A DNA stretch of 64,000 nucleotides from Alisma plantago-aquatica (lineage: Eukaryota > Streptophyta > Magnoliopsida > Alismatales > Alismataceae): the NCBI GenBank assembly GCA_963693085.1, contig OY856410.1, positions 1,331,718,304-1,331,782,303 of the forward strand, in the 5' to 3' direction. Positions 23,689-36,240 of this stretch are shown here, one piece after another (position 1 is the first letter of the stretch; every line of letters begins with the position of its first letter). A program made the translations under genes and the position numbers. The notes under the pieces are model-generated. The model was not told where the DNA came from, made no database searches, and saw only the letters and a list, made by a program, of their open reading frames with translations.

Positions 23689-23720
23689 TGAAAAACTATT
23701 ATGCCTTGATGCATTGATTA

Positions 23721-26700
23721 TGTAACATACTGAAATCCAGGGTCTTTCCTGCAATTTACCCACTTTTAAGCTTTTCTTGGCCTTCTAGTCTGTTTGGACC
23801 TTTTTCATAAATTTCCCATCCTTTTGAATCATTTTTGGACTCTGTGTGCAATTTGAGCATTAATGATGGTGAAATTCCATATTTGCCCACATTTATGATA
23901 ATAAAGGGGTGTTTGCACAAATAACCCACTGAAGGTAATAATTAAGGACTAATAATGCAAAATGGACTTTTATGAGAGATAATAAGTGGATAATGTTTAT
24001 TTGGAGATTTTTGGATAAATATATTAGTAATAATGTGTATTTGAATTAATTATGAGTGTAATTAACCTAATTTCCTTCTCTCTCCTAAAAAATTATAATA
24101 ATATATCAAAATAGAATATAATGGTGAGATTTTGTTCTTAAAGCTAATAATGGATGGATATCTCGAAATTCACTCATGTAATCCATTAAAAGAAGTCTTT
24201 TCATATAACTCATTCATTTTAATATACTAATATACACTTTAATGAGCAATATATTTATTAAGGGCCATATTATGTATAAAACGAGAAGGTAATTGCATAG
24301 AATTGTTCTAGATTTTAATTTGTGCATATGGTTCAAATTTGGTGGCTTTTGGACTTTAGTTGACCCTTCAAATCCATTTTATAAGCTTTTAATAAAGTGT
24401 AACTATGTGATTTTAATCGATTTCATTAAATGGATGTATAACGCTATAGTCTGTTAATTTTCCTGTCACACGCCCTGGGTCCATAGTGGACTCGCATCCA
24501 ACAGCTCATAATCATCCTTGATGTGATCCAACGGTGTCGGCACTGTCTCCTACCTCGAGTTGTTCGAGTTGCCAGACCCCTTGGCTCCTCAACTCGGTTC
24601 TCCCTCTAAACAACACCGTTCCAGATGGTTTCACTTCCATTGGCTTTGTCTCACATCGTCGATTCATGTGATCCCTCTATCGGCCTTTATGGTGGCTTCT
24701 ACAAGAAATGCCCATATCACTTCTTCTCCCCCTCTCCGCCGGTCTTGCACATAGGGTGTAGACCCATCCTCACAACTGTTTAAGGGTTGAGAAATGACCC
24801 TCGGGCTTCGTACTTTCTTCCTCATCCTCCAATTGTTCTGCATCGCCCCAAAGCTCCCCAGCCTAGTCCATCGTCTTCCCCAGGAACGGTGACCTGCTGC
24901 TTGCACCTCTGACCTCCTCAGCCTAATCGAAAGCACGGTAACCATCTTCCACCTCCGCTCTTCCATTTTGTACTCTCAGTTTTCCTCTCCGCTTCCCTTA
25001 ACGCTGGGTCCTATAGCTCTCCGGAAGCTCCTCGGTGGTGCCTAGAGTTTTCGAGTTTCAGTACACCTCCACCCTAGCCGACGCCAGAGTTCGGTCCAAT
25101 TTGACTCCACAAACCTGTTGGAGGCCCTATCTAGTGCTTTTCTTTTCGTTTATCATGAGTTTTGATTTCCGCAGCTCCCTCCATTACGGTGAAGCAATCT
25201 GATGCTCCTCAGCTCCCCCAACATAAGACTTTTTCTCCATTGCCTCGGGTTGATGCGAGCAAGGTCCCTGCAACATCAGTTTTCCCTATGTCAGCCTTGC
25301 CTTCATGTTTTGGATCGCAGGTCATCTCTCAAGCTGGGAACTCTCGCCATTGATGCGAGAAGAACATCCTAGTTCAACAAGTGACCTTATCACCCCCCAC
25401 AGTGTTGATCTACCAAATAACAGATCATGGGCAGTTCCATCCATTCGCACAAGCTTCATGTGAAATGACGGTTATACCCCCGCGTCTTTGATTCATGAAT
25501 TTACAACGTATGGGCTTTTTGGTCATTTCCCCTTCTCACTCGTTGTTGACCTAGGTCAGCGAGAGTCGACCTACCGATGGGGCCAATTGTGATTGGTCCG
25601 CGTCAGCGTGGGCCCGGCCTCAGTGGCCCATTCGCCCATTTATTTTGCTGATGTGGCATTTTCTTACATTTTAATTGGTCTGATATATTTAATTCATAGT
25701 AAATCGACCATTGGTTAGAAAAATGCAAATAAGTAGTCGTTGGAAAGGATTTTTCGAGTAGAATCCGAATTTCTAGTTTTTGAGTCATGTTTTTAAATGC
25801 TTTTTCGAAGTTTATCTTAAATAGCATTCTAATCACCTTTAATGATCTAAAATACATAATTAATTCATTTTAACTCCAAATTAAGAAATAAAATATGTTT
25901 TCTTATTCAGGAAAATATGACTAATCTGTTAGATTGGGTTTTGAACCTTAAATCGTGGTTTTGAAAATAATTTCCAAAATTAGGGGTTTTCCTATGCTTT
26001 ATGCCTGAATATATACTAATACATGTGCAATGTTTATAACTAGGGAAAATGGTATGGTGATACAATCAACTTGGTAAAGTTTGTGGCAATGAATCTAGAT
26101 CAGGTATGTGGACACTATTTATGAATGTGATCCCTATTATATATGTGTGGAATGTATGAATGTGCAAATACACCTATTCTTCAGTTGGGATCTTATCCAA
26201 CCCTATATTTCTAATTTGCTAACCTTGGAATCCTTTTAATGCCTTTATTTGGCTCTTTACTTATTTGATTCTTTTGTTGCCAGTATGGATCATCTAATTG
26301 AATTATATGGATCTTGTGATTGTCTATGTTGGCTCCTGTATTGAAATACTTGGATAATGTTGTTGCCTATGATGGCCCATTTATTGAGATTATTCATGGG
26401 TTTTATTCCCCAATGCAATGTTGCAAATGTTGTTTATATTTTCACTACTACCAATTGAACTATTAATCATGATGTATTTTAGGCCAAATGACAATGTAGT
26501 GTACATGTGTACAAACCACCCATAGGGCACTGAGGTTTTAGTCCTCCTGCCGGGCATTGGGGTTTTAGTCTCCCTGCCATTTTATATTAGGCATCGTGGT
26601 TTTAGTCCCCCTGCCACTTTATAGGCACTGGGGTTTTAGTCCCCCTGCCACTGGTGAGGTCCGGTAGGTGCCTCACCCTACATTGAGATGACTTTGTGTC

Positions 26701-27206
26701 TTAATATATTCATGCTATGCAATTATTATTTTGGTGATTGATTATGGCAGTCTTCTCTCTCACATTCATATACTTACCTCATTCCTTTTGAAATCTCTTA
26801 GTGTAGAGAATCTTTTATATTGCAATGCTTTACATTATTTTCCTATTTCTCTTGATTAACACATACATTTTTATCTTCCTCTTGCTGGATGACCCTAACC
26901 ATCTAGGCTAGGATCAGAGTGCGCATGGAAGCTTGGTGAACCTGCCTAAGGTTAAGGAAATCTTGCACATCTAGATAGCTTGGATTAGATGCTTAAACTT
27001 TGTTATGTTGTTTGTGGAGACAAGTTGTATTAGTTTAGTCTTCCTCTACCTAGATCCTATGTTTTGTATAAAGTTGTACATCCTTTATGGAAATTTTTTA
27101 ATGTACTCTTTATAGATTTTGAATAAAGTCAAATTTTGTTTCTTCCGCTGCCACACATTTAATGTACTTGTTTATCATGTTTAATAGTAGAGACTTGGTC
27201 TTTACA
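23721..27206 (+). mobile_element. Element B 5' LTR, complete copy
   Basis: 3486 bases from TGTAACATACTG to TCTTTACA, nearly the length of the 3' LTR (about 3481 once E is removed). Unlike units 1-3 it continues past 26701 into about 500 further bases that match the end of the 3' LTR. It has the same hairpin array at 26526-26677. No gene was recognised. Confidence 0.85.
26526..26677. repeat. Hairpin array in complete LTR B
   Basis: Same four GGCA/GGGG loop CCCC/TGCC repeats plus the GGTGAGG/CCTCACC hairpin as at 14218. Confidence 0.75.
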
Positions 27207-29123
27207 GCATGGTATAAGAGCATCAAGGTAGTCGGATTCTTGACTAATTCAAAATTGTCTCCTAGATTGAACCCTTACCATATGTAGTTTCCTTTAGTAA
27301 TTTTTTCACCTTAGAGTTGACGTATGATAAAAGTTTGATTTAGGATCATAATAATTTCATATTAGAAATAAAATTTGTCAACTTTTTGGTGAATTGTCTA
27401 TTGAGAAGCTACTAGAGCAATAAGTTGAAGTGATGGTGTCTAGAAAGGATCAGAGCTTGGGGGATGGCAATATTTTCCTTCACCCCACTAGCTTGGTAAC
27501 GAGGACTCCTGAGCTCATATGACCTGGCTTGGCCTGATCTGATACAGACAGCTCAAAATAGTCTATCTTTGGGCATGTTGCCTAATTGTTGAATACCTTA
27601 GGAAAACCATAAGTAATGATTTGATCTCTTACACAAAAATCATCCTTAAATACCTTATACTTCTATGTTTAAGGTTTAGTGTACCCTATGTTACACCCTG
27701 AAGCTTGGTTAGTAAATCCTTTTAGTGTTGAGTTTTATGTACCCTTTTACCCTTAGCTTAGTTTGACTTAGTTGACCCTTTTAAGGGGTGGAATGAGGGT
27801 AATGGTGTTTGTACCCTATTTGGTTTTGCAAATCTGATTTCGAGGACGAAATCCCTTTTTAGGGGGATGGAATCCCAATTAAAAGCAAAATCAAATACCT
27901 TTGGAGTTAGAAACCCTATCTATGTGGACATATGTACACAATAACTTATGTGAACAAGAATTTACCAAACACATTATACTTGTAATTCAACTTGTTTGTT
28001 TATACACACATGAATATGTAGTAAGTAATATAGAGATAGGTCATATGATTTAACCTTCACATATTATTGATGCACATAATTATGAGTGACTCATTACTAA
28101 TTGTGAATATACATAACGTTGACTATGCCACCCTAATGGTAAAATGTGTATGGATAATGTACCCTAAGGATGCTTTAACATGTAATGATCATGTTGACCT
28201 AAACCCTAATATGTAATCATCTAGCTTTGACAACATATACATATATATATCCTTAATGCCTTTCATGATACATTAGTGACATTAGGTGTCATCGTCACAT
28301 AATATACCTTGATACATATAAATGGATTATAGTCACAAAGTTATCAATATATGTAAGGTATATCACCTTGTTCTCTAATGAACACCTCATCATAACTTGA
28401 TAGATGAATTAATTCATTAATATTTAATGGGTTACATCATATTCACTAAAATGCATATAATGACTCAAACATGATAATGAATAATTGGATTCACATAAAT
28501 ATTCATAAATGCCTAATGTGATGTAAAATATGTATAATTTATAATATGAAGTGTAATGGATGAAAACGATTAATGATGTCATTAATATGAGTATGAAAGA
28601 TGATATGAAAATGTGCAATATGAACATTATTTGGAATTATTCCAGGCGTAATAACTTGTTGGATAATATTAACTTTTTCTAAAAAATAGTTTGTGATAAT
28701 TCTACATGATAGTTTTAAGAGGATAATGGAAAATGAATTCATGTTATTAAGGTTTCTGACCTAATACATTAATTAATGTTGAAATGGCTTAGTAAACCCT
28801 AATTGTGCTTAAAATCCTTGATGAAGGAAATACATATGATATAATGTTGAGATGTGATTGTTTTGAATAAAATGTGGCACAATTGATGGAATAATAAATA
28901 TGATGCCTCTTCATGATGGAGATTATGCTAATAAGATGAAAATGTTAATTATGTTGTGTTTGCTAAAAGGCTATAGGTTTTGTGGAAACCTTAGTAAGAC
29001 TTGACTTATGTGTAGGGCTTTTTAATACCCACCTAGTTGTTTAAGGTTGGTATGTTACTCACTCACCCCTCTTCCCTCTTGTTGTGATTTCGGGGACAAA
29101 ATCCTCTTTAAGGAGTGGAGTGT
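27207..29123 (+). mobile_element. Element B internal region, non-coding
   Basis: 1.9 kb between the LTRs with no recognisable retroviral domain. It ends in ATTTCGGGGACAAAATCC and the purine-rich AAGGAGTGGAGTG just before the 3' LTR, a Ty3/gypsy signature. A second such stretch, TTTCGAGGACGAAATCCC, occurs upstream at about 27840, suggesting a chimeric interior. The rest (about 27900-29030) is AT-rich, with no gene seen. Confidence 0.7.
27210..27221 (+). other. Primer-binding site of element B, one mismatch
   Basis: TGGTATAAGAGC lies three bases after the LTR end. It differs from the tRNA-iMet complement TGGTATCAGAGC at one position. Confidence 0.7.
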
Positions 29124-32100
29124 TGTAACATACTGAAATCTAGGGTCTTTCCTGCAATTTACCCACTTTTGAGATTTTCTTGGCCTTCTAGTCTGTTTGG
29201 ACCTTTTTCATAAATTTCGCATCCTTTTGAATCATTTTTGGACTCTATGTGCAATTTGAGCATTAATGATGGTGAAATTCCATATTTGCCCACATTTATG
29301 ATAATAAAGGGGTGTTTGCACAAATAACCCACTTAAGGTAATAATTAAGGACTAATAATGAAAAATGGAGTTTTATGAGAGTTAATAAGTGGATAATGTT
29401 TATTTGGAGCTTTTTGGATAAATATATTAGTAATAATGTGTATTTGAATTAATTATGAGTGTAATTAACCTAATTTTCTTCTCTCTCCTAAAAATGATAA
29501 TAATATATAAAAATAGAATATAATGGTGTGATTTTGTTCTTAAAGGTAATAATGGATGAATATCTAGAAATTCACTCATGTAATCCATTAAAAGAAGTCT
29601 TTTCATATAACTCATTCATTTTAATATATTAATATACACTTTAATGAGCAATATATTTATTAAGGGCCATATTATGTATAAAATGAGAAAGTAATTGCAT
29701 AGAATTGTTCTAAACTTCAATTTGTGCATATGGTTCAAATTTGGTGGCTTTTGGACTTCAGTTGACCCTTCAAATCCATTTTATAAGCTTTTAATAAAGT
29801 GTAACCATGTGATTTTAATCGATTTCATTAAATGGATGTATAACACTATAGTCCATTATTTTTCCTGTCACGCGCCCCGAGTCCATAGTGGACTCGCATC
29901 CAACAACTCCTAATAAACCTTGATTTGATCCAACGACGCCCGCATTGTCTCCTACCTCCAACTGTTCGAGCTGCCAGACCCCTTGGCTCCTCAACTCGGT
30001 TCTCCCTCTACACAACACCGTTCCAGACAATTTCACTTCCATTGTCTTCGTCTCACATCGCCGATTCATGTGATCCCTCGATCGGCCTTTATGGTGGCTT
30101 CTACAAAAATGCCCAAGTCACTTCTTCTCCCCCTCTCCGCCGATCTTGCACATAGGGTGTAGACCCTTCCTCACGACTGTTTAAGGGTTGAGAAACGACC
30201 CTCGGGCTTCGTACTTCCTTCCTCCTCCTCCAATTGTTCCTCATCACCCCAAAGCTCCCCAGCCTAGTCCATCATCTTCCCCGACAACGGTGACCTGCTG
30301 CTCGCACCTCTGACCTCCTCAACCTAATCGGAAGCACGATAACCATCTTCCACCTCCGCTCTTCCATTTCTTACTCTCAGTTTTCCTCTCGGCTTCTCCT
30401 AATGCTGGGTCCTATAGCTCACTGGAAGCTCCTCAGTTGTGCCTAGAGTTTTCGAGTTTCAGTACACCTCCACCCTAGCCGACGCTGGAGTGCGGTCCAA
30501 TTTGACTTCACAAACTTGTTGGAGGCCCTATCTAGTGCTTTTCTTTTCGTTTATCGTGAGTTTTGATTTCCACAGCTCCCTCCATTGCGGTGAAGCAATA
30601 TGATGCTCCTCAGCTCCCCCGACATCAGACTTTTTCTCCATTGCCTCGGGTTGATGCGAGCAAGGTCCCTGCAACATCAGCTTTCCCTATGTCAGCCTTG
30701 CCTTCGCGTTTTGGATCGCAAGTCATCTCTGAAGCTGGGAGCTCTCGCCATTGATGTGAGAGGAACATCCCAGTTCAACAAATGACCTTAATACCCCCCA
30801 CAGTGTTGATCTACCAATTAATAGATCATGGGCAGTTCCGTCCATTCACACAAGCTTCATGTGAAATGACGGTTATACCCCCGCGTCTTTGATTCATGAA
30901 TTTACAACGTATGGGCTTTTTGGTCATTTCCCCTTCTCACTCATTGTTGACCTAGGTCAGAGAGAGTGGACCTGCTGATGCGGCCAATTGCGATTGGTCC
31001 ACGTCAGTGTGGCCCGGCTTCAGTGGCCCATTCGCCCATTTATTTTGCTGATGTGGCATTTTCTTGCATTTTAATTGGTCTGATTTATTTAATTCATAGT
31101 AAATCGACCATTGGTCAGAAAAATGCAAATAAATAGTCACTTGAAAGGATTTTTTGAGTAGAATCCGAATTTTTTGTTTTTGGGTCCTGTTTCTAAATGC
31201 TTTTTCGAAGTTTATCTTAAATAGCATTCTAATCACATTAAATGATCTAAAATACATAATTAATTCATTTTAACTCCAAATTGAGAAATAAAATATGTTT
31301 TCTTATTCAGGAGAATATGACTAATCTATTTGACTAGGTTTTGAACCTTAAATCGTGGTTTTGAAAATAAGTTCCAAAATTAGGGTTTTTCCTATGCTTT
31401 ATGCCTTAATATATACTAATACATGTGCAATGTTTATAACTAGGGAAAATGGAATGGTGATACAATCAACTTGGTAAAGTTTGTTGTAATGAATCTAGAT
31501 CAGGTATGTGGACCCTATTTATGAATGTGATCCCTATTATATATGTGTGGAATGTATGAATGTGCAAATACACCTATTCTTCATTTGGGATCTTATCCAA
31601 CCCTATATTTCTAATTTGCTAGCATTGGAATCATTTTAATGCCTTTATTTGGCTCTTTACTTATTTGATGCTTTTGTTGCCATTATGGCTCATCTAATTG
31701 AATTATATGGATCTTGTGATTGTCTATGTTGGCTCCTGTATTGAAATACTTGGATAATGTTGTTGCCTATGATGGCCCATTTATTGAGATTATTCATGGG
31801 TTTTATTCCCCAATGCAATGTTGCAAATGTTGTTTATATTTTCACTACTGCCAAGTGAACTATTAAGCATGATGTATTTTAGGCCAAATGACAATGTAGT
31901 GTACATGTGTACAAACCACCCATAGGGCACTGAGGTTTTAGTCCTCCTTCCGGGCACTGGGTTTTTAGTCCCCCTGCCATTTTATATTAGGCACTGAGGT
32001 TTTAGTCCCCCTGCCACTTTATAGGCACTGGGGTTTTAGTCCCCCTGCCACTGGTGAGGTCCGGTAGGTGCCTCACCCTACATTGAGATGACTTTGTGTC

Positions 32101-32258
32101 TTAATATATTCATGCTATGTGATTATTATTGTGGTGATTGATTATGGCAGTCTTCTCTCTCTTATTCATATACTTACCTCATTCCTTTTGAAATCTCTTA
32201 GTGTAGAGAATCATTTATATTGCAATGCTTTATATTATTGTCCTATTTTCTTGATTAA
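29124..32258 (+). mobile_element. Element B 3' LTR, left part
   Basis: It starts TGTAACATACTGAAATC after the polypurine stretch. It is more diverged from the four 5' copies than those are from each other. It is interrupted at 32258 by solo LTR E, which left ATTAA on both sides, and resumes at 46668. Confidence 0.85.
31926..32077. repeat. Hairpin array in the 3' LTR of B
   Basis: Same array as at 14218. The third repeat reads GAGG against CCCC here, an uncompensated change. Confidence 0.7.
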
Positions 32259-33659
32259 TGTAACATCCCTGACCTGGGTTATACTCTAACCCTAGGTGTT
32301 TTGATTAAGAAAGGTGATTAAATGTTTAATATCATCTTGTGAAAAGTAATTAGGCCTCAAGAGGAACCTATATTGCAATTCTAGTCCTTTTTGACTATTG
32401 TTGAAATCAATGTTTTGTTTGTTTTGGACTAAAGTGCAAATTACCCAAGTTGAGGGGTTAACTTGAAAATTGCACATGATAAGATGTTCCTCTGATGTTT
32501 AGACATCATTAGGATGAATATGATGTAGTAGTATGGTTTCTACAAGCCTGGACACCAAGATAGAGCTTGTTGGACAATGTTGTGCATTAAAACCTAGTTT
32601 TGGAGTAAAGTGCAATTTACCCAAAATCTAGGGTTCAATATGCAAATTACCACTTCAATAAGGTCCTTAATGTTTCTTGGCATCATGTATAGCAAAGAAA
32701 ATGAGAGGGACTCCTCATTTGAACTAAGTTGGAGGATAGAGAATCTTGACATTAAAATAATCAAGAATAATGCCTAATTGAAACCCTAATTCGATTTAGG
32801 GCAAAAATGAATAAAAATAATTGAAGGGCTTTCAACCAAAATGTTTTGGGTTGATTTTGAATAAGTATGGACGTTCCTTTTATAAGATAAGGAACGAAAA
32901 TATCTTAAGTAGGTGAAATTCCACTCACCTTATTATAAAGAAAAGTAATTTCCACTCACATATGGGATATTAATATAATAAGCATTAAGGTGCTTAATTT
33001 GCTTTTCTTTAAATTGAGGATAATGAAGGCGAATAAAAGGCAAAGGAAGGTGCCTCGTATCCATGGAATTGAGGGGGAATAGGCGGCCATAATTTTTGGA
33101 TTAATTGGATTTTTATAAGGCATTTTCTCTCTCATCAATTTCCTTATAAAAGTACCTTTTCCAAATGAATTGAAAGACGTTTTCGGCCCTTTCTTCTTCC
33201 TTTGCATGGGATGAGCTCAAGGGGACCTAGGAGCAATAGGAGGACGAGCACCAACCTGTTGGTAAGCTTCTTGACCCTCGTTCTTCATGATTTCATGGTG
33301 GAAATCGAAAATAAATTATGGATTCCTTCTTATTTCGATCTCCTCTTCAACCCTAGCCAACTTTTGCAATAAAAAGCTTGAGGACGAGCCTAGGGGGACT
33401 TTCTAGAGCTTCATCCACCATTTATGGCGTGATCTTGGAGCTTTGGAGCTCAATTGGAGGCGGGTTTTATAACTTAAACCCTCAAACATTGCTATTGCAT
33501 CAATCTTCTATGCTTTGTTGATTGATTTCTTCAATTTTATACACTTTTGTTTCTTTGCTGCAAATTCCATCAAGAACGGTTGCTGTTCTTGGGTGCACGA
33601 AGGAATATGATGATGACATCATCATAAGGAAGCACCTCAACAAATATCTTGGGAGAAAA

Positions 33660-34790
33660 CGATCTCAAAAGTTGGGACCAAACGGTTTCACCAAAACCGT
33701 TTGGTGACCAAACGGGTTGCAAACTGTTTGGTGGAAAACGGGTTCAAACCCATTTGAAGGAGTTGCCAAGCGTTGACCGTTTGGGAATCTAGTTCCTAAT
33801 TATGTAGGCTAATGACCATCCAAATTTGAGGGGTTAACTCCAAAGGAATCATAGGTTTAAGGCCAATCAATTTGACAAATCGAATTCAATTAAGTGCTGA
33901 TTTTCAACCTGATTAACTTGACCTGCTTAGGAAAACGGGTTCAAGACCGTTTGAGATGGTTGACCAAGCGTTGACCGTTTGGGATTCCTGTTCATAATGA
34001 TGTTGGTTAATGACCCTCCAAATTTTAGGGGTTAACTCAAAAGGAATCATAGGTTTAAGGCTAATCAATTAGGAAACGCTAATTGGATTAAGTGCTGATT
34101 TTCAACCTGATTAACTTGACCTGCTTGGTCAAACGGGTTCAAGACCGTTTGAGTGAGTTGACCAAGCGTTGACCGTTTGGGATTCCTGTTCATAATTATG
34201 TTGATTAATGAATCTCCAAATTTGAGGGGTTAACTCCCAAGGAATCGTGAGTTGAACGCTATTCAATTAGGCAAACCCTAATTGAAAACAGTGCTGAAAT
34301 TCAAATGAGTTAAGTTGAGATTTTGGGTTGATTAGCCCAAACGGGTTCAAGACCGTTTGGGGATCATCCAAACGGGTTCAAGACCGTTTGGGGATCACCC
34401 CAAGACCGTTTGGAGGTCTGGGGTAAAGTATAGTTGACCAATTGGAGGTCCAAAGGTACCAAATCATATTGCAACTCAATGCTGATTTGTTGATCAACTC
34501 GATAGACCAATCCATGATGATTTTTCACTAAAGTCCAAAGGTTGGATGAGACAAACGGTCTCAAGACCGTTTGGTGGTCACCCAAGACCGTTTGGAGCTC
34601 TAGGGTTGAGTATGGTTAGGTGTTTGAAGGTCTAAAGGTACTAAGCTGATATACAATGCAATGTTGATTTGGTGATCAATCCAATGAACCAAACCCCAAT
34701 TGGATTGCTTAGATTTGAGTGATATGATGGGCAAACGGTCTCAAGACCGTTTGGAGGTCATCCAAATGACCTCAAGACCGTTTGGGGTCA
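33660..34790. repeat. CAAACGG / CCGTTTG hairpin array in LTR E
   Basis: More than a dozen copies of CCGTTTGG or its complement. Many are paired as inverted repeats, with AAACGGG a few bases before ACCGTTT. Two are perfect: 10-base arms CAAACGGTCT and AGACCGTTTG separated by CA, at 34552-34573 and 34732-34753. A longer unit with the GACCAAGCGTTGACCGTTTG stretch also repeats at about 33770, 33965 and 34160. Confidence 0.85.
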
Positions 34791-34873
34791 GGTCATACCC
34801 AATTTGGATGATGGTTCAATGGTTTCAAAGCAACTAGTCTTACATTGATTAGTGTTGTTGAATCATCGATTCC

Positions 34874-35468
34874 AAACCCTAATTCAATTGAATCAAACCC
34901 TAATTGATGATCAATTGAGGGTCAATTGAGGGTCAAATTAGTTGAAGGTTGACTTATCAAACTCAATTGAAGTATGAATATAGGTCCAATTGATGATTGG
35001 TTCCATGAATTCAATGATTGAAGGAATCAACATAGGAAACCCTAATTCAATTGGATACCTCATGTTATTGAAGGTCCAATTGATCAAACCTTTTTGGAAA
35101 CCTAATGTAATTAGGCGAGAGATACTTTAATGGTACTAATTAAGAATGAATAACAAATGCATGGATCCAATACATGATGAAAACCCTAATTCAGGTTGAT
35201 TGCATGTATAACCCTAATAAGAGGTTGTCTACATGTGAAATCACTAATTAGGATGAATAGTAAACCCTAGTTGAGGGTGTACCCATGTGAAACCCTAACT
35301 GAGGGTGTATCCATGTGAAACCCTAATTGAGGGTGATTTTATGAGAAACCCTAATTGGGAATGAATAGTAAACCCTAATTATGGGCAATGTGATATGAAA
35401 CCCTAATGAAGGGTGATGCTATATGCAATCTCTATTCTAAGGAAGGGAGGTGGTATGTGAAACCCTAA
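34874..35468. repeat. Telobox (AAACCCTAA) array in LTR E
   Basis: Ten exact AAACCCTAA in about 600 bases (first at 34874, last at 35460-35468), plus near matches. Several continue ...TTGAGGGT, so ACCCT and AGGGT can pair across a five-base loop. This is a dispersed motif array, not tandem telomere repeat. An inverted copy, TTAGGGTTT, lies at 35833. Confidence 0.85.
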
Positions 35469-35525
35469 TTCCTAAATGAAAGAATAGAATTCATACTTAA
35501 ATATGATTCTTGAGGTAAACTCCTG

Positions 35526-35642
35526 TAGCACGACCGTGTAAGGTAGCACGGCCGTGGTATCTTCCCTTTACACGACCGTGCAAGGTAGCACGGCCGTGGT
35601 GGCTTCTCTTTGCACAGCCGTTCTTGGTTACACGGCCGTGGT
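35526..35642. repeat. CACGGCCGTG palindrome cluster in LTR E
   Basis: The perfect 10-bp palindrome CACGGCCGTG occurs at 35547, 35589 and 35631, with CACGACCGTG variants between. Decayed relatives (GCACAGCCATGG, GCACGACCATG) are in LTR D at 48620-48830. Confidence 0.85.
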
Positions 35643-36008
35643 GCTCTATGCTTGACTTAGAGCTGAATTGAAAGTGACCTAACATGGTCGTTTTGTTAAT
35701 TCCCAACATAAGGATGAGATAGAAACTCATACCTTGTGATGATAATCATTTAATGATAAATGATGAGAATAAATAAGTATGATTGAATACTTATGGTATA
35801 AATGTTGGCTCCTAGATGTGGGGAGCAATGAATTAGGGTTTGATCATTGATAATATGATCTTGAAAACCTAAAAGGGTAATGATATGTGAGAGAAACCTA
35901 ATCGATAAGAAAGGAAAATCCTAACCCTAATGATGGGAAGGTTGTATTTCTCTTATTACATAAGCCTTGAAAGGCATTTTAAATACTTGTATAACAAGTA
36001 TAATGCTT

Positions 36009-36240
36009 AATGGCCTTGTGAGCCATGTGAATAAAGTTGTGGCCTAGTGAGAGGTGACAAGATGTGAATGGCCTTGTGAGCCATGTGAATAAAGTTGTTG
36101 CCTAGTGAGAGGTGACAAGATGTGAATGGCCTTGTGAGCCATGTGAAATAAGTTGTTGCCTAGTGAGAGGTGACAAGATGTGAATGGTTTTATGAGCCAT
36201 GTGAATAAAGTTGTTGCCTAGTGAAAGGTGACAAGATGTA
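36009..36240. repeat. 58-bp tandem repeat, four copies
   Basis: Units start at 36011, 36069, 36127 and 36185. Each carries CTTGTGAGCCATGTGAA and GCCTAGTGAGAGGTGACAAG with few changes. A decayed relative lies at about 36450-36535. Part of LTR E. Confidence 0.9.

Noticed and set aside
11381..23720. Dismissing the tandem array as an assembly error
   Set aside because: Units differ by scattered substitutions and by a 60-base length change in unit 1, as expected for real copies. An error still cannot be excluded without reads.
34874..35468. Interstitial telomere repeat
   Set aside because: AAACCCTAA motifs are separated by unrelated 20-60-base spacers instead of tandem TTTAGGG units.
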